From Actinomucor elegans (lineage: Eukaryota > Mucoromycota > Mucoromycetes > Mucorales > Mucoraceae), in contig JAMSLZ010000003.1 in assembly GCA_026027325.1 (NCBI GenBank), forward strand, positions 1,984,001-2,048,000: DNA of 64,000 nucleotides, written 5' to 3'. The notes below the pieces were generated by a model. It ran no database searches. It saw nothing but the letters and a program-made list of their open reading frames with translations, and had not been told where the DNA came from. A program made the translations under genes and the position numbers. Below, piece after piece: positions 36,666 to 49,448 of the stretch. Position 1 is the stretch's first letter; each line of letters begins with the position of its first letter.

Positions 36666-38863
36666 GTGGATAGTTTCTGAGCTTCCTACGTCTGAAGATG
36701 GTTAAGGCTTTTCATCAAAATAGTTTATGAGAATTTGTTTAAAGTTCTCCAGCCAAAGTGAAGGTGGATTTGTTCGTGAGTTTCTCGACTGACTTGATTG
36801 GCTTGGCTGCTGACTTGGTTACTGGCTTGGCTGGCTTGGCTGGGTTGTCTAACTTATCTTCTGCTAGTTGAAAGTACCAATTCACTTGAAACACACTTAA
36901 TTTTGCCATGAATTCCACCTTTTCATTTTTTCCCCCTATAGTGAAATGCAGCAAACGCTATGAGATGGTTAATGAACCACAACAACACCTTCCAATTTTG
37001 TGACACTTCCTATCATCATTGACACATTTTCCACCTGTTCATGAGCTTTAGGATTACTTATAAAGTGTGTATTAGTATTTATAATTATTAAATGTTATAC
37101 GCTTGATATGTATACTGTTTTGTAGCCAACTATATTCTATGTAGTTGCTTCCAAGTAAAATAGAAGCTTCAGGCATATTCTGTGTGTTAAAAACGACGTT
37201 AAATCTTAAATTCATTGCGTGATCAATATATTATTAGCTCAACCTCAACAAAAAACACGCAATATAGAACCGACCATTAAAATATAACAGATTCCAAAAT
37301 GACTTGGAACGAATAATCATATAATATGATGTAACAAAAGGCAAATTGATTTCACAAATCAAACCTCATTAAACGAATATAGGGATAACACAAAAGAAAA
37401 GATTAAAGGTATAATTTTTTTTATTTACAAGAATAACACAATTATATTTACAAATGCCAACAAGAGCTGTTGAAACAAAAGAAGCATATAAGTAAAGGTA
37501 TAAAAAAAAAGAAAACAAAAGAAAAACAAAATAAGTGAATGTTATCAGCAAGTTGATTAAAATCCTAGAAACCACGGAAAGACAAAGCATTTCTAAAAAA
37601 CTACTCCACTCAATGTGCAATCAAAGAGCTTTCGTTAATTAGCAATAGAATCATCCCCACCTCACAACGGTAGCAAAAAGAGATATTCAGATTCTCAAAG
37701 AACTCGAGAAAACGCTTCCTTCTAATCACTGGTGTTGATAAGATGTGGGCCTCGTATCATAGAATGGATATAACTTATTCTCATCCTTAAGAAAACACTT
37801 ATTTTGTTTCTCAATGCAAAGAAAAGCCACTTACCATCACATGGAATGCGAAAAGAAAGACCTAAGCCACTTAGCCTTTTTTAAATCAGAGTCAAAAATG
37901 ACACGAATTCAAAGAAAGTAATGAAAGTAAACTAAGAATGAAAGTAAATTGTATTAATAAAACTGCTTATACAAAATTTAGCAAAGATTCATTCAAGCAA
38001 AAGTATAGAAACAAGTTATACTTCAGTAAGCGATTAGTCATTGTCGTCACAGCTAATCAGAAGCAGAACTGACGTATTGTACTTTGGTTTCATCATTTCC
38101 GTATAACAAGTTTCATTTTGCAAGAATGCTCTTAATGTGGAAGATAATTTACCTTAAGTAGTGGTCAAATAAAGCACCCAAAAGACGCGATATCCAAGAG
38201 CAGAAACATACATTAAAGTACATCTTAACGGCATTGAAAGATATAAAAGAACATCAAAGGTGATTCTTTCAAAAGATAAACTATATATTCAAGAAAGATT
38301 AGTTATTATGAACCAATATAATGTTTGAATAAAGAATATTGAATAAAAAGAATCAGATGGTGGTGCATGTATATTAAATCCAATCGTTCATTTGTATTCA
38401 GAAGTTTGGATGCATTTCGTCATCTTCTCTTTAAGCAATAGCTTTATATCAAAAAGATCAACTTACATTAATAAAGAAAGAACCAGACCAAAACTTTGAG
38501 TTCTTAAAAAGATCAACCAGACCGACAAGAGTAGCAATAAGCGTTTAAACTTTTAGAGGCATCTGTAATGAAGAAATAGGTTATTAAACTGCTCCGAAAA
38601 AACAGCAAAATATAAAGGAAAATGAGAGAAACAAGAATGCTCAGATACGAGGAATTCCATTATCGTTTCTTTCCGCACGAATCACTAGGGATCATGATGT
38701 TCTCTTCGCCGCAATGATTCTCACATTGTTTCCTTTATATCTTAATATAATGAATACTTGCCTTTTAGTTTATTGATAAGAAAAGAAAAGAACAGCTTTA
38801 GGTTTTGAGCTGAGGATTAAATACTAATTTGATAAAGAAAATTTTTTCTCTTATAGCCGTCAC

Positions 38864-39025
38864 TCAAGCTGGCCGTCACTTTGAATCCCCTACTCAAATG
38901 ACAGTCGCTCTTAGTGAAGCCACTCAAAGTGAGAAATTTATCGGTGATTCGGGCCATTGTAGATCCGTTTCGTGATCTACGTCTGCCCTGGCAGCCAAGG
39001 AGTATATATATGTATATATACTGGG
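38864..39025. other. Structured GC-richer island with repeats and hairpins
   Basis: In an AT-rich setting, this stretch carries GCCGTCACT twice (38866-38880 area) and related CACTCAA words four times. A perfect 7-bp hairpin follows (GTAGATC..GATCTAC, 38959-38980) nested in GGGC..GCCC. Then comes a 22-nt inverted repeat of AGTATATATA and TATATATACT at 39001-39022. No coding frame fits. It could be a non-coding RNA, a mobile-element end or a regulatory site of the MFS gene 400 bp downstream. Confidence 0.35.
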
Positions 39026-39424
39026 AAGACCAAGAGCAATGGATTGATTAATAATTTCACCTTTTAACTATGGGAATAATTTGTTCCTTTATTTTAATAA
39101 GTAAACTGCACTATTTAATGGTTTATGTCATTGGTGCACTTGTATTGGCGGATCAAGATTTTTGATGGCTGGGCAATAGGAGACCAGGAGCACTGTTGTT
39201 AGTATGTTAATTGACGCAGAGATTATTGATATACGGGGAACTCGATGCACAGTACTTTGCTTTTACTACACCAATATCATCTAGTTCCTATCTATGTATA
39301 ATAAGGAGTGTTTTCCTAGTTTAACCGTACATAAAAGCAAACTATATATGCAATCCATACGTATATGTATATAAACAGATGCCTTTCGAGAAGTATCTTT
39401 TATTTCTTTTACTTCTATATTATA

Positions 39425-41560
39425 ATGGAAAAAAACACTTATAATAACAGCTCGTCCGTTTTCATGCACAGTGAAAAGACTACTATTGATGAAGGCTTCC
39501 TACCCGAGCCTAAATACAACAAGAATGTAGAGCTCGATTCTGGATTCTTAAGCGTATCATTAGCAAACAGTAATGAAGGCTCAAATCATAAGCAAGTGAT
39601 TTACATCGATAAACTGAACGAGAAAAAGCTCGTAAGACGACTAGACTGGCGCATTATGCCTTTGTTTTGTATCTTTTACTTTGCTGATTTCCTTGATCGT
39701 GCTAACATTGGAAACGCTACGTATGTAAATACATTGTACTAATTTGTTTTGCTCTTTACTAATATATAAACCCTTTTTATTGCTGATAGTTTGGCAGGCT
39801 TGCAGACCGATCTAAATGTACATAAAAGATTTGACTTTGACTCTTTATTATTCATTTTCTGACTGTATTACTATTCCATCTGCTTATTTAGATGACTGGT
39901 TCTGAGCTCAGCACTGCTATCTCAGCATTCTTCATTACTTATGTAAATTTTGCAAAATGCACGTAACACATTTGTATTAACATGTTTTCGATGCTTATCA
40001 GATCTTGTTTGAAATACCATCCAATATTATACTAAAGAAAACGGATGCCGCTAAATGGCTATCTTTTATCATGCTTATTTGGGGTATCGCTACTTTGGTG
40101 ACAGCCTTTGTCACCAACTTTACAGGCCTTCTTATTGCCAGACTTGTATTAGGGTAAAACATGTGCCTTACATGGATTGGAATACGCCTACTCACTCCTC
40201 TTTACCAATACTCCCTGTATTTTCATTATATATATTACTTAGTGCGGCAGAAAGCGGCTATATCCCCGGAATCATGTACTTGCTATCCAAATTCTATAAA
40301 CCTGCAGAATTTAGTTTTCGAGTCAGCATCTTGCTTACTATGGCTACCTTATCAGGACTACTCTCGGGGCCTTTAGCCTACAGTATGAGTTATTTTGACG
40401 GCCTTCATGGTATGCATGACTGGCAATACCTGTTCATCTTTGAAGGCGTACCCACCATTGCTTTGGCCTTTGTATCGTACTTTACCTTGTTTGATGATCT
40501 CCAAGTTGTTGGCTGGTTAACACCTGAGCAAAAGATATTGCAGGCCAATAGAATGATTGAACATCAAAGCAACAAGTCAACCGACAGTTCCATCGGCATG
40601 AACACAATGAAGATCGTATTTTATGATTGGAAAACGTGGGCTTTTTCTCTCGTCTTCTTGTTAAATGCAATCAATATAACGAGTCTTGGGGTTTTTGCAC
40701 CTACACTAATTAACGGTAATATTTAATTTATATACTGTTGATGATACATGACCATCTAACAAGAATGAAATTCAAATGATGCATGTCATTTACTATTGTA
40801 GGTTTCGGGTTTAGCAAGTTAACCTCACAGCTTCTTACTGCTCCACCATGTCTAATTGCCACGATCGGTGTCCTTTTAGGTGGTTATTTGGCTGGAAAAT
40901 ATAATCGTAGATCACCTTTACTCGTAGGAGGATCCTTCATTGTCGGTTTTGGATATTTATTCCTATTACTGCTTCACGATAAGTGGGGTAAAAATGATGG
41001 AGTTAGCTGCTTGTATATGTATTTATTGCGTTTTTCTTATTAGCCTTGTATGGTACTTTGTTCCTTGTTCCTGCTGGAATGGGAATACAAGGTAATCATT
41101 GTATATTATTTAATGCTGATCATTATCTGATTTATTGTACTAGCTTCCGCTGCTATAGGATGGTCTGCAATCAACTATCCTGATCTTAATGTCCGAGCTG
41201 TGGCCGTTGCAGCTGTGCTTATGATTGGTAATGTAGGTAGTATCATTGCTTCTTATCTGTTTCGTGCTGAGGATGCTCCCAGATATGGTAAGACTATAGA
41301 ATTAAAGTCTAGTTGTCTAAATCATCTTGTTCATCCACGATACTTTTATAGTTTTTGGTTTAGTGTTTAATTTGATTACAGCATTTGTTTCTGCATTTTT
41401 TGCTGCGCTTACTGGTTACCTTTTGTATAAAGAAAATTGCCGCCGAGATAAAAATCCTACTGAAGACGTAAGTTGTGTTCCAAAAAATCCAACTATAGTG
41501 TATATGTAACTGTTATTTACTGATATAATATTATAGAATCAATTCAGATTCTTCTACTAA
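39425..41560 (+). CDS. MFS transporter, anion:cation symporter (Tna1/Dal5-like)
   Basis: Ten exons (39425-39720, 39790-39817, 39892-39942, 40002-40153, 40243-40715, 40802-40987, 41044-41091, 41144-41287, 41352-41467, 41537-41560) give 505 residues. Family signs: KKLVRRLDWRIMPLFCIFYFADFLDRANIGNA before and in TM1, ITYILFEIPSNIILKK, the LLIARLVLGAAESGYIPG segment, SGLLSGPLAYSM, WQYLFIFEGVPTIALAF, WLTPEQK, and a C-terminus ending FRFFY like others in the ACS family. Such proteins import organic anions such as allantoate, nicotinate, pantothenate or biotin with protons; the substrate cannot be told from sequence. Two exons are only 24 and 28 nt. An in-frame AUG 60 nt upstream (39365) is possible, but it adds a run of hydrophobic residues unlike the family. 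Confidence 0.9.
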
Positions 41561-42725
41561 ATACGATACGCATGCGTATCTAGCTAATCCTGTTAATGTT
41601 TAGTACATATATCGACTGCCTATCTAACACTATTGTTCTCCCTTTTTTCACTTAATACTGCATTGACGTTAGCTAGTTTATAGTATATAATGCAAAAATG
41701 TAATAATAAAACAGTAAATATCTGCTCTCTGATGAAGTTTATACAATTATAACTATCTAACAATCCAATAATAGCTTTTTTCTTCATGGAAAACAAGTAA
41801 TGCATCATAACCTTTGATTTAAATAGCGAAAGCGACCATTTGACTAATGAAGGTTTTTAATCATAAACACATAAAAAATAAGCACATTATAATCAACTTA
41901 AGGTTACAACAGATGAAGCAACTCTTTGAGAACTTGATGTACTAATCAGATGCGACATTTGACCGAAATCAGTCATCTTCCGTGTCATTTAGAGCACCAT
42001 ACAGATTTTCCAATCTGACTTTATAAGTATCTTACTTTCAAAATTGAAATCGTACCGTAAAGGACGATAAGCGCAAAAATGAGTTTTATGGACCTAATAT
42101 AAGTTGTAAAAAATATGATTATTCTTTGAGTAATGCTAGTTTTGTAAAGTAATGAAAAGAAAGATGCTGTTACGTAGCAAGAAGACATTGTAAAAAGGGA
42201 GTTGTATAAAGCGCTCTAATCCCAATTAACCAGCACAAATGTGTATCTATCGAAAATAACGCGTTTTATTCTACGGGTTTTATGGAGCTCGAGCGATAAC
42301 TTTAGTTCTCAATGAGATGATACTGATCAATTGTATAACTCGAAGGCATTTGCTCTGATACCATGAATGGCGGTAAAAAAAAAAAAAAAAAAAAAAAAAA
42401 ATGTGTTCAATGTCCGGTAACCAATGAAATACAAAAATATGTTTACCAGCAGCGAGAAACAGTGATGGCTCACTGTGAAATATTGACCAACAAACGAAAT
42501 AAGAACGAATACATATATATATATACACCATAGCATTATATAGATGATATAAAGATGCCCTAACTTGATCTACATATCTATAGTTACGATAATGAACCAA
42601 TGCCTTACATAGTAGCAATATGTTTCGGAACGATACTTTCCTCATTGTTCCTGTGACTAGGTTTTCATGTCAAAATCAACTTTTTTCTCTTCCTCAGTTA
42701 CCTTCTTTTCACGAATACATGCACC
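41561..42725. other. Gene-free region with repeat copy and poly-A tract
   Basis: It holds a plus-oriented copy of the dispersed repeat at about 41909-42010 and a 27-nt A tract at 42375-42401. The 300 bp before 42726 should contain the promoter of the next gene. Confidence 0.5.
41909..42010 (+). repeat. Dispersed repeat copy
   Basis: It reads GATGAAGCAACTCTTTGAGA, then TACTAATCAGATGCGACATT, TGACCGAAATCAGTC and then GTCATTTAGAGCACC. The same order, including the final GTCATTT/AGCACC words, is found at 54.0 kb. Confidence 0.65.
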
Positions 42726-44372
42726 ATGGCTCGCACATCAAGCCAAAAGAAGAGAGGGGTTGCCGTTCTAAGTGTTGTAGAACGTCCCAAGCAACCAAAA
42801 AGGATACGAGAGATCGCTCGCCGAAGCGAACTAATGCGAGCAAATGCCAAACTACGAACTTTGATCGATCATGGAGAGTACGACTTGGCCAAGATTCTTT
42901 TCACTGAAATGGTCAAAAGTTCAAAATACAGTCTTGCTAACCTGTGGAAGGTGTGTGTTTATGTCTAATGTTTGATAAAGCCGTATTTAACAAGGTTCTC
43001 TATCTAGGTAGGCGCAGAGATTATTGGAAAAACTTCTCCAGGTGATTTGGCGGATTATCTTAAGGCTGTATATATCAGTTCTCCACAGCTTGAGGTAAGA
43101 AGTCGCCATCTTTTTGTTGCTGTTGTTGATATATCTGTTACTGATTGATATTTCTAGTCTGTGTTTACATTCAATGCTTATATCGATCAGCTCATGATAG
43201 AAAAAAAATGGATACTTGCTATTGAAGAAATGGAACTGTAAGTAATAACGAGGTACTTTTCACTTGCAAATTATTTACAGTTTGGATACAGTCTTTACAG
43301 TAGAACAATCTATCATCACCCAATTATCTTACGAAAACTAGCTATATGTTCATATCGTAGCTGGGAAATAGCCAAAACGTCCGTACCTGAATCCTACTTT
43401 GAAGAAGACATGCATGATCCGTACGATACAACTATCGTTCGATATGAAAAATTCAAAAAGCTGTCATCAAAGTACTTGGAAGAAACACATAAACATTATC
43501 CAAGAGACGTCGAGACATTAAGCTATTACTGCACTGTAAGAATGAGCATACATTATCTCAATTTGACGACTAATCTTATCTTTTGTTAGTTTCTACAAGT
43601 CACTGAAAACGAAGAAACAAAGAAAGCTGTCATATTAAAGTCATTAGAAGAGTTCAAACAAGACCCCGATTATTTTTTACTATAGTAAGTTCCTTTGCTA
43701 ATGGCTTGATGAGATTCTAAGAATATCTATAGTTATTTATTAAAGGTGAACGAACAAGATAAATATTTTAGTCGTAAACCATTCATCCTACATCTTTACG
43801 AATGCGATCCTTTATTGCCGGCAGGTGATGACCTTCGAACCTATGTTAGAACGACTTGCAAACGTATAGGTGGGTGACCTTGATGAACAAAAGGGATAGC
43901 ATGTATTTATGTATTGTTTATAGACGCGCTCATGACAGAACATAATATAGACGAAAAAGAGAAAGAGAAATATCAAAAGCGAGCTGAAAGACTATTTTTA
44001 TTATTCATTAATCGAGTGGAGCATGGGAATTTTGAAATATGGTTTTTAAAGCGACTACGCGAAAGCGTATTTGAACACGGTTTAAAGTAAGTTTATACTA
44101 CAGTTCGAGATTCTTGTATTAATGCGTATTATAGTCGTGAAATTTGTGAAATCTATAGATCCAGACGTGTTGATCGATTGCTACGTATGAGTTACCATGT
44201 GCATGATCAACATCCAGAGTTTGTAATTGAAATTGCAGATGATTTACAAGCCTTAGTGGAGGCTTTTTTGGAAGAAAATAAGACTTCCGATATGGATCAA
44301 GCTCATATACCCGGCCTTGATGAGCTTTCCAGGTTTAACCAGCTTCAAGAACATGTCTTTTCTCAAATTTGA
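42726..44372 (+). CDS. Helical-repeat protein, possibly RNA polymerase I factor TAF1A/Rrn11-like
   Basis: Eight exons (42726-42950, 43008-43094, 43158-43237, 43301-43535, 43590-43684, 43733-43869, 43924-44086, 44135-44372) give 419 residues. The protein is all-helical with TPR-like pairs. A basic N-terminus (TSSQKKRGV, ERPKQPKRIREIARR) precedes LIDHGEYDLAKILFTEMV and ANLWKVGAEIIGKTSP. The last block resembles the IIWKLGSEIL part of human TAF1A, which belongs to the SL1/core factor for rRNA transcription. Later blocks (FILHLYECDPLLPA) also fit that family loosely. This is a by-eye match only; other TPR proteins are possible. At 43281-43300 a second, upstream acceptor would create an in-frame stop, so the downstream one is used. 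Confidence 0.55.
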
Positions 44373-46191
44373 GAACAATATATACCCACAACTTCACAAT
44401 TGCATCGTTTTAAACATTACACTTGGCTGAATAAATAACTTTTTTTTTATCAATTGATATTTTTTTTTCACACTTGAAGTGTCTCTTCGAAAAAAAATAA
44501 TCTTAATCAGCTTTAAACAATGCCCGATTAAATCATGAAATCCAAGGATTCGAAACGCTTGAAGTTATACAATTAGGACAAAACCAGCATCTTACCACCG
44601 AAATCAATGTTAACTTGAAAGAAAATAGCGTACAAAGAAATAATATGGATCTCATCGTCCTTCATTTTATCACCCGCATACGGCTGCAAAGTAGACATAC
44701 TAATTATTACTGAGATCCAAGAAGTGTAACTTTGTTTCAACAAATGAAAACAGAAGGACGAAGCAAAGTCGATAGTAATAAAACAGCAGAGCAAAAGTTT
44801 TCGAATAAATACTTTTATTTTATCCAAATTCTATTACTTAAACAACAAGCTCGACCAGCTAATGGATATGGATAGTGGTAGTGAGCAAATTGTATTTACT
44901 TGTTTTGAAATAGGGCTTTATTTACTTGTTGCAATAGACAACCAAACCTATCTTTATCTATTTGTAACGAAAAGTATGTTACTGATGGTACTATTAGGGA
45001 AGTCTACAAGTAAACAGTGGAATAAGTATTGTTTATTACTTGTTTCTTGGCTCCACTCTTGTATTCTCCTCATTTCAGTCGATGGAACAACTACCTATTT
45101 ATCACGAGATCTTGGTCTGCTTCATACCAGATCCAAAGCGCCCAATAATTCATTCTTTATCAAATTCTGAGCACTCAGTGGTGTTCTCCATACACAATGA
45201 ACTTTAACTTACTTAGAGAGTCTGTTTGTAATATCTGACAAAGGCATGGTTGTTTATAAAAAAGAAAAAATCTGGCTCCTAATCAACACGGTCGAGCCTA
45301 AAACATCCCAAAGAAAAAAAAAAATGTTTGTGCACGCGTGTGTGTTGTTCCTGTAGAAGATAGCTTCTGCTATTTATTATAAATTACACCGATTTGTTGG
45401 AATCCGTCATAGAATTTTTTTTTGGAGAAAACTACAGTGGCTTCGAACAAACAGTGATATCAATTATTGATAATGGGTTAGTAGGTGTAGTTTGCCGTTA
45501 TTCATATAAAGAAACTGTGGGGCCTGGGGAAGACACCAGTGACATTGTTTTCAGTTCTAAAGCTAGACGTCTGATCCAGAGACCAGCCGAAGAAAGGGTT
45601 TGATTTAACTATCTACCATTTATGAACTATACTTTTAACTAACTCGATATTTCTTCCCAAATAATTTCGCACAAGCTTCAATGTCTTTTCTTAAATTGTA
45701 CTGACAGTCTTACATAATGACATTTGAATACAAGGGTGTCATTGTTGTTTATGCATACTTTTTTGTCTGTAGTAAACATTCAAAGCAAACATTATTACAC
45801 TCCTTCACTGATTTCAGTGTAATGTCACATCTAATAATAACTGCCTGTCCAAAACGAAACACTGCATTTACTAAAAATAATACTTTAATAAATCACTATA
45901 AATGCATTCTTTATTGCATGATGGAACTTCAATTACATATATTTCATATAGATTAGATTTATAGGCCTTTTAACTAATCTCGATCAAATGGCATATTTGA
46001 TTCGTGCCTCAGTTTCAGAAGAAGCTATTTATCAGGTGGGTTCTTGGCCTTTACTTCAACTTGTCTTATTTTATTATTTATAAAGCTTGATTCAACGGTT
46101 TGTAGACTTAATGCTACTAATACTCATTCTTCTTCCTTTAAGCATATAATTACAGTTTATTAAATAATTTTAGATACTTTTTCTTTTTCTT
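44373..46191. other. Intergenic region with repeat copy
   Basis: About 1.8 kb between convergent genes. It contains a reverse copy of the dispersed repeat at about 45972-46035. Frames at 44573-44827 (-), 44862-45170 (+) and 45394-45603 (+) are short and match nothing I recognise, so they were not called. Confidence 0.45.
45972..46035 (-). repeat. Dispersed repeat copy
   Basis: In the given strand it reads ACTAATCTCGATCAAATGGC, then ATATTTGATTCGTGCC. This is the reverse complement of the core and its flanking GATCG word. Confidence 0.5.
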
Positions 46192-48211
46192 TTAAACTAC
46201 AGCGTCTAATGCGTTTGAGAACATAGTTAATAATTCCTGCTCTGTTTCCAAACCAACACTGACACGGACTAAGAAAGGACATACACCATATTGTTCTGCC
46301 CAATCCAATTCGGTATAATGCGCTAGGATAGCATAAGGGCTACATAATGTAAAGTTTGTACCAAGTGAAGGGCCTTTAGCGCATTTCAAGTGATCGTAAA
46401 AAGTGGCAGCACTCTTTTCGTTCTTTAAAACAACAGAGAATAAACCACCGTAGCCAGATGTTTCCGAATCAACTTTGATGGAATCAAAATTTTCTCTGCA
46501 AGTATATTTAGGGTAAAAGACCTTATCAACTATGGTTGAGATACGATGAGTGCACTTGCAATACTGATCTCTATTTGATTCTTACCTTTGGGGTGGTTAA
46601 TCAAAAAGTCGCATAACGCCTCTGTGTTTTGATTAATGGTATGTGATCTTTCCTTGAAAGTACGGGAATTACGCTCCAAAAAGACAGCATCCTCAGGCCA
46701 AAGCAAATCTTCAAAGTCAGTATTTAAAGCTGATTTTAGGCTTTCATAAAAAGGTCCATTGGGATTCAAGATCAAACTACAAATCAAATTAGGTCTCAAA
46801 CAATAGATCTGCGATTGCTAGATAGTTACCTTCCACCCATAACATTAGAATCGCCCGAGAATATCTTTGTTAGACTGCTTACGACTACGTCAGCCCATTC
46901 GAGTACAGCAACATTACAAAAGTTACCGATCGTCTCATCTACTACAATGAAAAACTTGTATTCATCTGCCAAACGACGAAGACGCTTGATATCTGGGGAC
47001 TTGAGCAAAGGATTGGAAGGGAACTCACAAAACAAGCTCAAGATCTTTTCACCGGACTTTAAACGATCTTCTAAATCATCGATGTCCTTGTTTTCACCAT
47101 GACCGTAAAAGTGGCATCCGGCACCCCATTTCTGCAGGATCTTCAAGGTATCAGTATAAGGGAAGCTGTATATTGAATGAGTACATGCTCTATTAAAAGG
47201 TTTCCAAAGCTTACCCGAAACAGACGCTATAAAGAGATGAATCGCCCACCATCATGGCAAGCTGATGTGTGTGGAAAATAGCACTCATACCGCATGGATA
47301 CAGATAGACATCTTCTTGAGACAATCCTCTGATACCTCGGTCACCTTTCATATGGCGCTGTTCTTCCAGCTCGTTACAAGTAGTCTGGTTTTCTTGATCA
47401 TTGATAATTTCAGGTTCACCAGACAAAACACCAGCAATGCGGCGTCTTAGTGCCAATTTCGCGTTATTGGCAAACTTGACAGGCAGGTTTCGACCATAAC
47501 GTTCTTCAAGGTAAGTGGTCTGCTCCACAGCTTCTTCTTCAGCTTTCTGCTCGACTTTCTTGACTGATTTGCTACTACTATAATGGCTTCTGCTACGACT
47601 TCCCATAGTAATCTTGGGTCTATACAGGCTTTCATGGCTTTTTTTAAGTTTTTCACTCTCTTGACTCAATTCCTTGTTTTCATCGAGAATACGTAAACAA
47701 TACTCGGCCATACGCGAGGAAATATTATCACCAGCATGCTGCCAAACCTGCTTGGCAATAGGGAAAGCGTCTTGAGGGAACAAGACGATGTGCACTGGGA
47801 CGCGTTGAAGTTCGCTGTCGGTGTTGTTTGGCGCAATTTCGAATTCTGCAATACGAATTGTACCAGTAGGTTCCTTGTAATATCGTATCATGAAGGATCG
47901 GCATTGTTCAGCAGCCTTGCGAGAAGGAAATATCATGCCAGAGTCGTTTTCTTGACCGAATTTAGCTACCAAACGAGTGCACAGCTATTGATAGTTTGTT
48001 AATCCATGAATTGCTCTGCTGAATTGATATTTACCTTTTGAATTAAAGGATGAATGAAGAAACGAGGATAGCCGCACTGCATTTTAGAGGTAACAATAGG
48101 ATTTCCTTCTTCGTAATAGATATTATCTTGCCAAGTGGGGAACATGACGGATATAGCGTGAGGTGTATGGGCTGGGATGGCGGAACCGACTTCGTTAGGT
48201 GGGTCTATCAT
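46192..48211 (-). CDS. Cystathionine gamma-synthase
   Basis: Five exons from 48211 down (48035-48211, 47215-47984, 46830-47165, 46586-46776, 46192-46529) give 603 residues. It is a PLP enzyme of the Cys/Met metabolism family with the long N-terminal extension seen in fungal cystathionine gamma-synthases (Neurospora met-7, yeast STR2). Landmarks: [19 protein letters not shown] (cofactor phosphate contacts), [32 protein letters not shown] (PLP-pairing Asp), and [16 protein letters not shown] with the Schiff-base lysine. It joins an activated homoserine to cysteine to make cystathionine in methionine synthesis. A lysine/serine/glutamate-rich insert (near 47520-47680) precedes the catalytic part. 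The RRP40 gene lies 446 bp upstream on the same strand. Confidence 0.92.
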
Positions 48212-48657
48212 GTTGAATGGTTGAAGGAAAAAGAGAAATAAGAGACAAAATAGTAGCGATATTTACGCATTTTAAAGCAAAAAAAAAAAGATTCCCATCT
48301 CATCAGTCAATCCACTTGGAACTCAGTACAATCAATCAGAATACAGTAATCTTTTGTCATGTAGATTTAGTGCAACAGTGTGACAGAGAAGATCAAAGCA
48401 AAAGCTAGTATTCGCTGATTGTTCAGCTCAAAGGTTACAATTATGGATTATAGTGTCTGAGATAAGAATGTCTTTGTCCTAAATACACACTTAATGGCAT
48501 ATTGACATTTTATGAATTGATATATGCTTTTCTTAATATAAACATTGTGTTAATTGTATACATAACATACAGAAATAAATAGAGTGGAGATTGTCAGTCT
48601 GACATGGATGTATTGTATTATATATATTTACATTGTAATAATAGAAGGGATATATTC
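48212..48657. promoter_or_regulatory. Presumed promoter region of cystathionine gamma-synthase
   Basis: A 446-bp gap between the RRP40 stop and the next start on the same strand. It is AT-rich with an A-run at 48279-48290. No site could be identified. Confidence 0.35.
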
Positions 48658-49448
48658 TTATTTGTTAACAAGTCCTTCCACCATTTGTTTACATTCTTCT
48701 GCGCTTAGGTATTCAGAGTTCTGAATAGCATTTGAAATCAAGATTGTATTCTTGACTTCCTCTGAATTAACCCATACGCGACCATTCATACCAACGGCTG
48801 TTTCAAAGGGAAAATGTTCGCCTAGAAGGGTCAAGATGGGTGTATTTGGGTTCAATAATCTAGTTGGGAGCCTGCTTTAGTATATTTGTTATTGGTAAAC
48901 TGTATATCTCTTACCTTCTACAAAGTCCAAGCGAACATTTAAACACATATCCACCAGAAAGCTCACCAAAACCATCTGCTTTACCAGTTTTGGGATTAAC
49001 ACATTCAAGTTCTGGTTCCATATCAGGATTGGCTAAAGAAACGCGACAATATACTAATGAATGAACTTGCAAGTTGGGTCTGTTACGTTTTGTTGCGCCT
49101 TCAAAAGCCAACACAGGCAATACGGCTGAATGCGCTGTGCCGATATCTACGCGAAAGTATTCGTTCATTCTTGCAATAACTGTACCAACAACTGACTCTC
49201 CAGTGGCTGCAACGTACTACTAGATTGATTAGTGTCTAGTAATGTTCATTTTCAATATTCGGCTTTACTCTTTTTTGATTGCTCTCGACCCAGTATCTAT
49301 TTCCAACTTCTAAATGGTACAAAATGCCGGCTTTTGTAGCCACCACATCGTCGCCTTCTTGTCTTAATCCTGGGCCCAAAACAATGGTTGACTCTGAATT
49401 GACTTCAATCACGTCCCCTGGCAATACAATGCGTGGATCTACTTCCAT
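48658..49448 (-). CDS. RRP40: Exosome complex component Rrp40
   Basis: Three exons from 49448 down (49269-49448, 48915-49216, 48658-48859) give 227 residues, near yeast Rrp40 (240). Order: an N-terminal domain with VLPGDVIEV and LGPGLRQ, an S1-like fold (GESVVGTVIARMNEYFRVDIG, AVLPVLAFEGATKRNRP), and a KH domain with the Rrp40-type GMNG loop in GRVWVNS. It is one of the three cap subunits on the RNA exosome ring, which degrades and trims RNA 3' to 5' in nucleus and cytoplasm. It is divergent from the Gemin5 gene, with 603 bp between starts. Introns are about 52-55 nt. Confidence 0.95.

Larger units (their letters stand above)
33372..39424. other. Large gene-poor block with mobile-element remnants
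   Basis: About 6 kb without an intact gene. It contains a copy of the dispersed repeat at 33.62-33.77 kb, a LINE remnant at 34.33-35.99 kb, minus-strand coding scraps at 36.5-36.95 kb, a purine-rich plus strand at about 37.37-38.65 kb, and a structured GC-richer island at 38.86-39.02 kb. All but the general description are listed separately. Confidence 0.6.

Noticed and set aside
42280..42645. Minus-strand frame with polyphenylalanine
   Set aside because: It comes from a 27-nt A tract and has no protein-like composition otherwise.
44862..45170. Hydrophobic plus-strand frame of 102 codons
   Set aside because: No family resemblance, no splice extension, AT-rich composition; probably chance.
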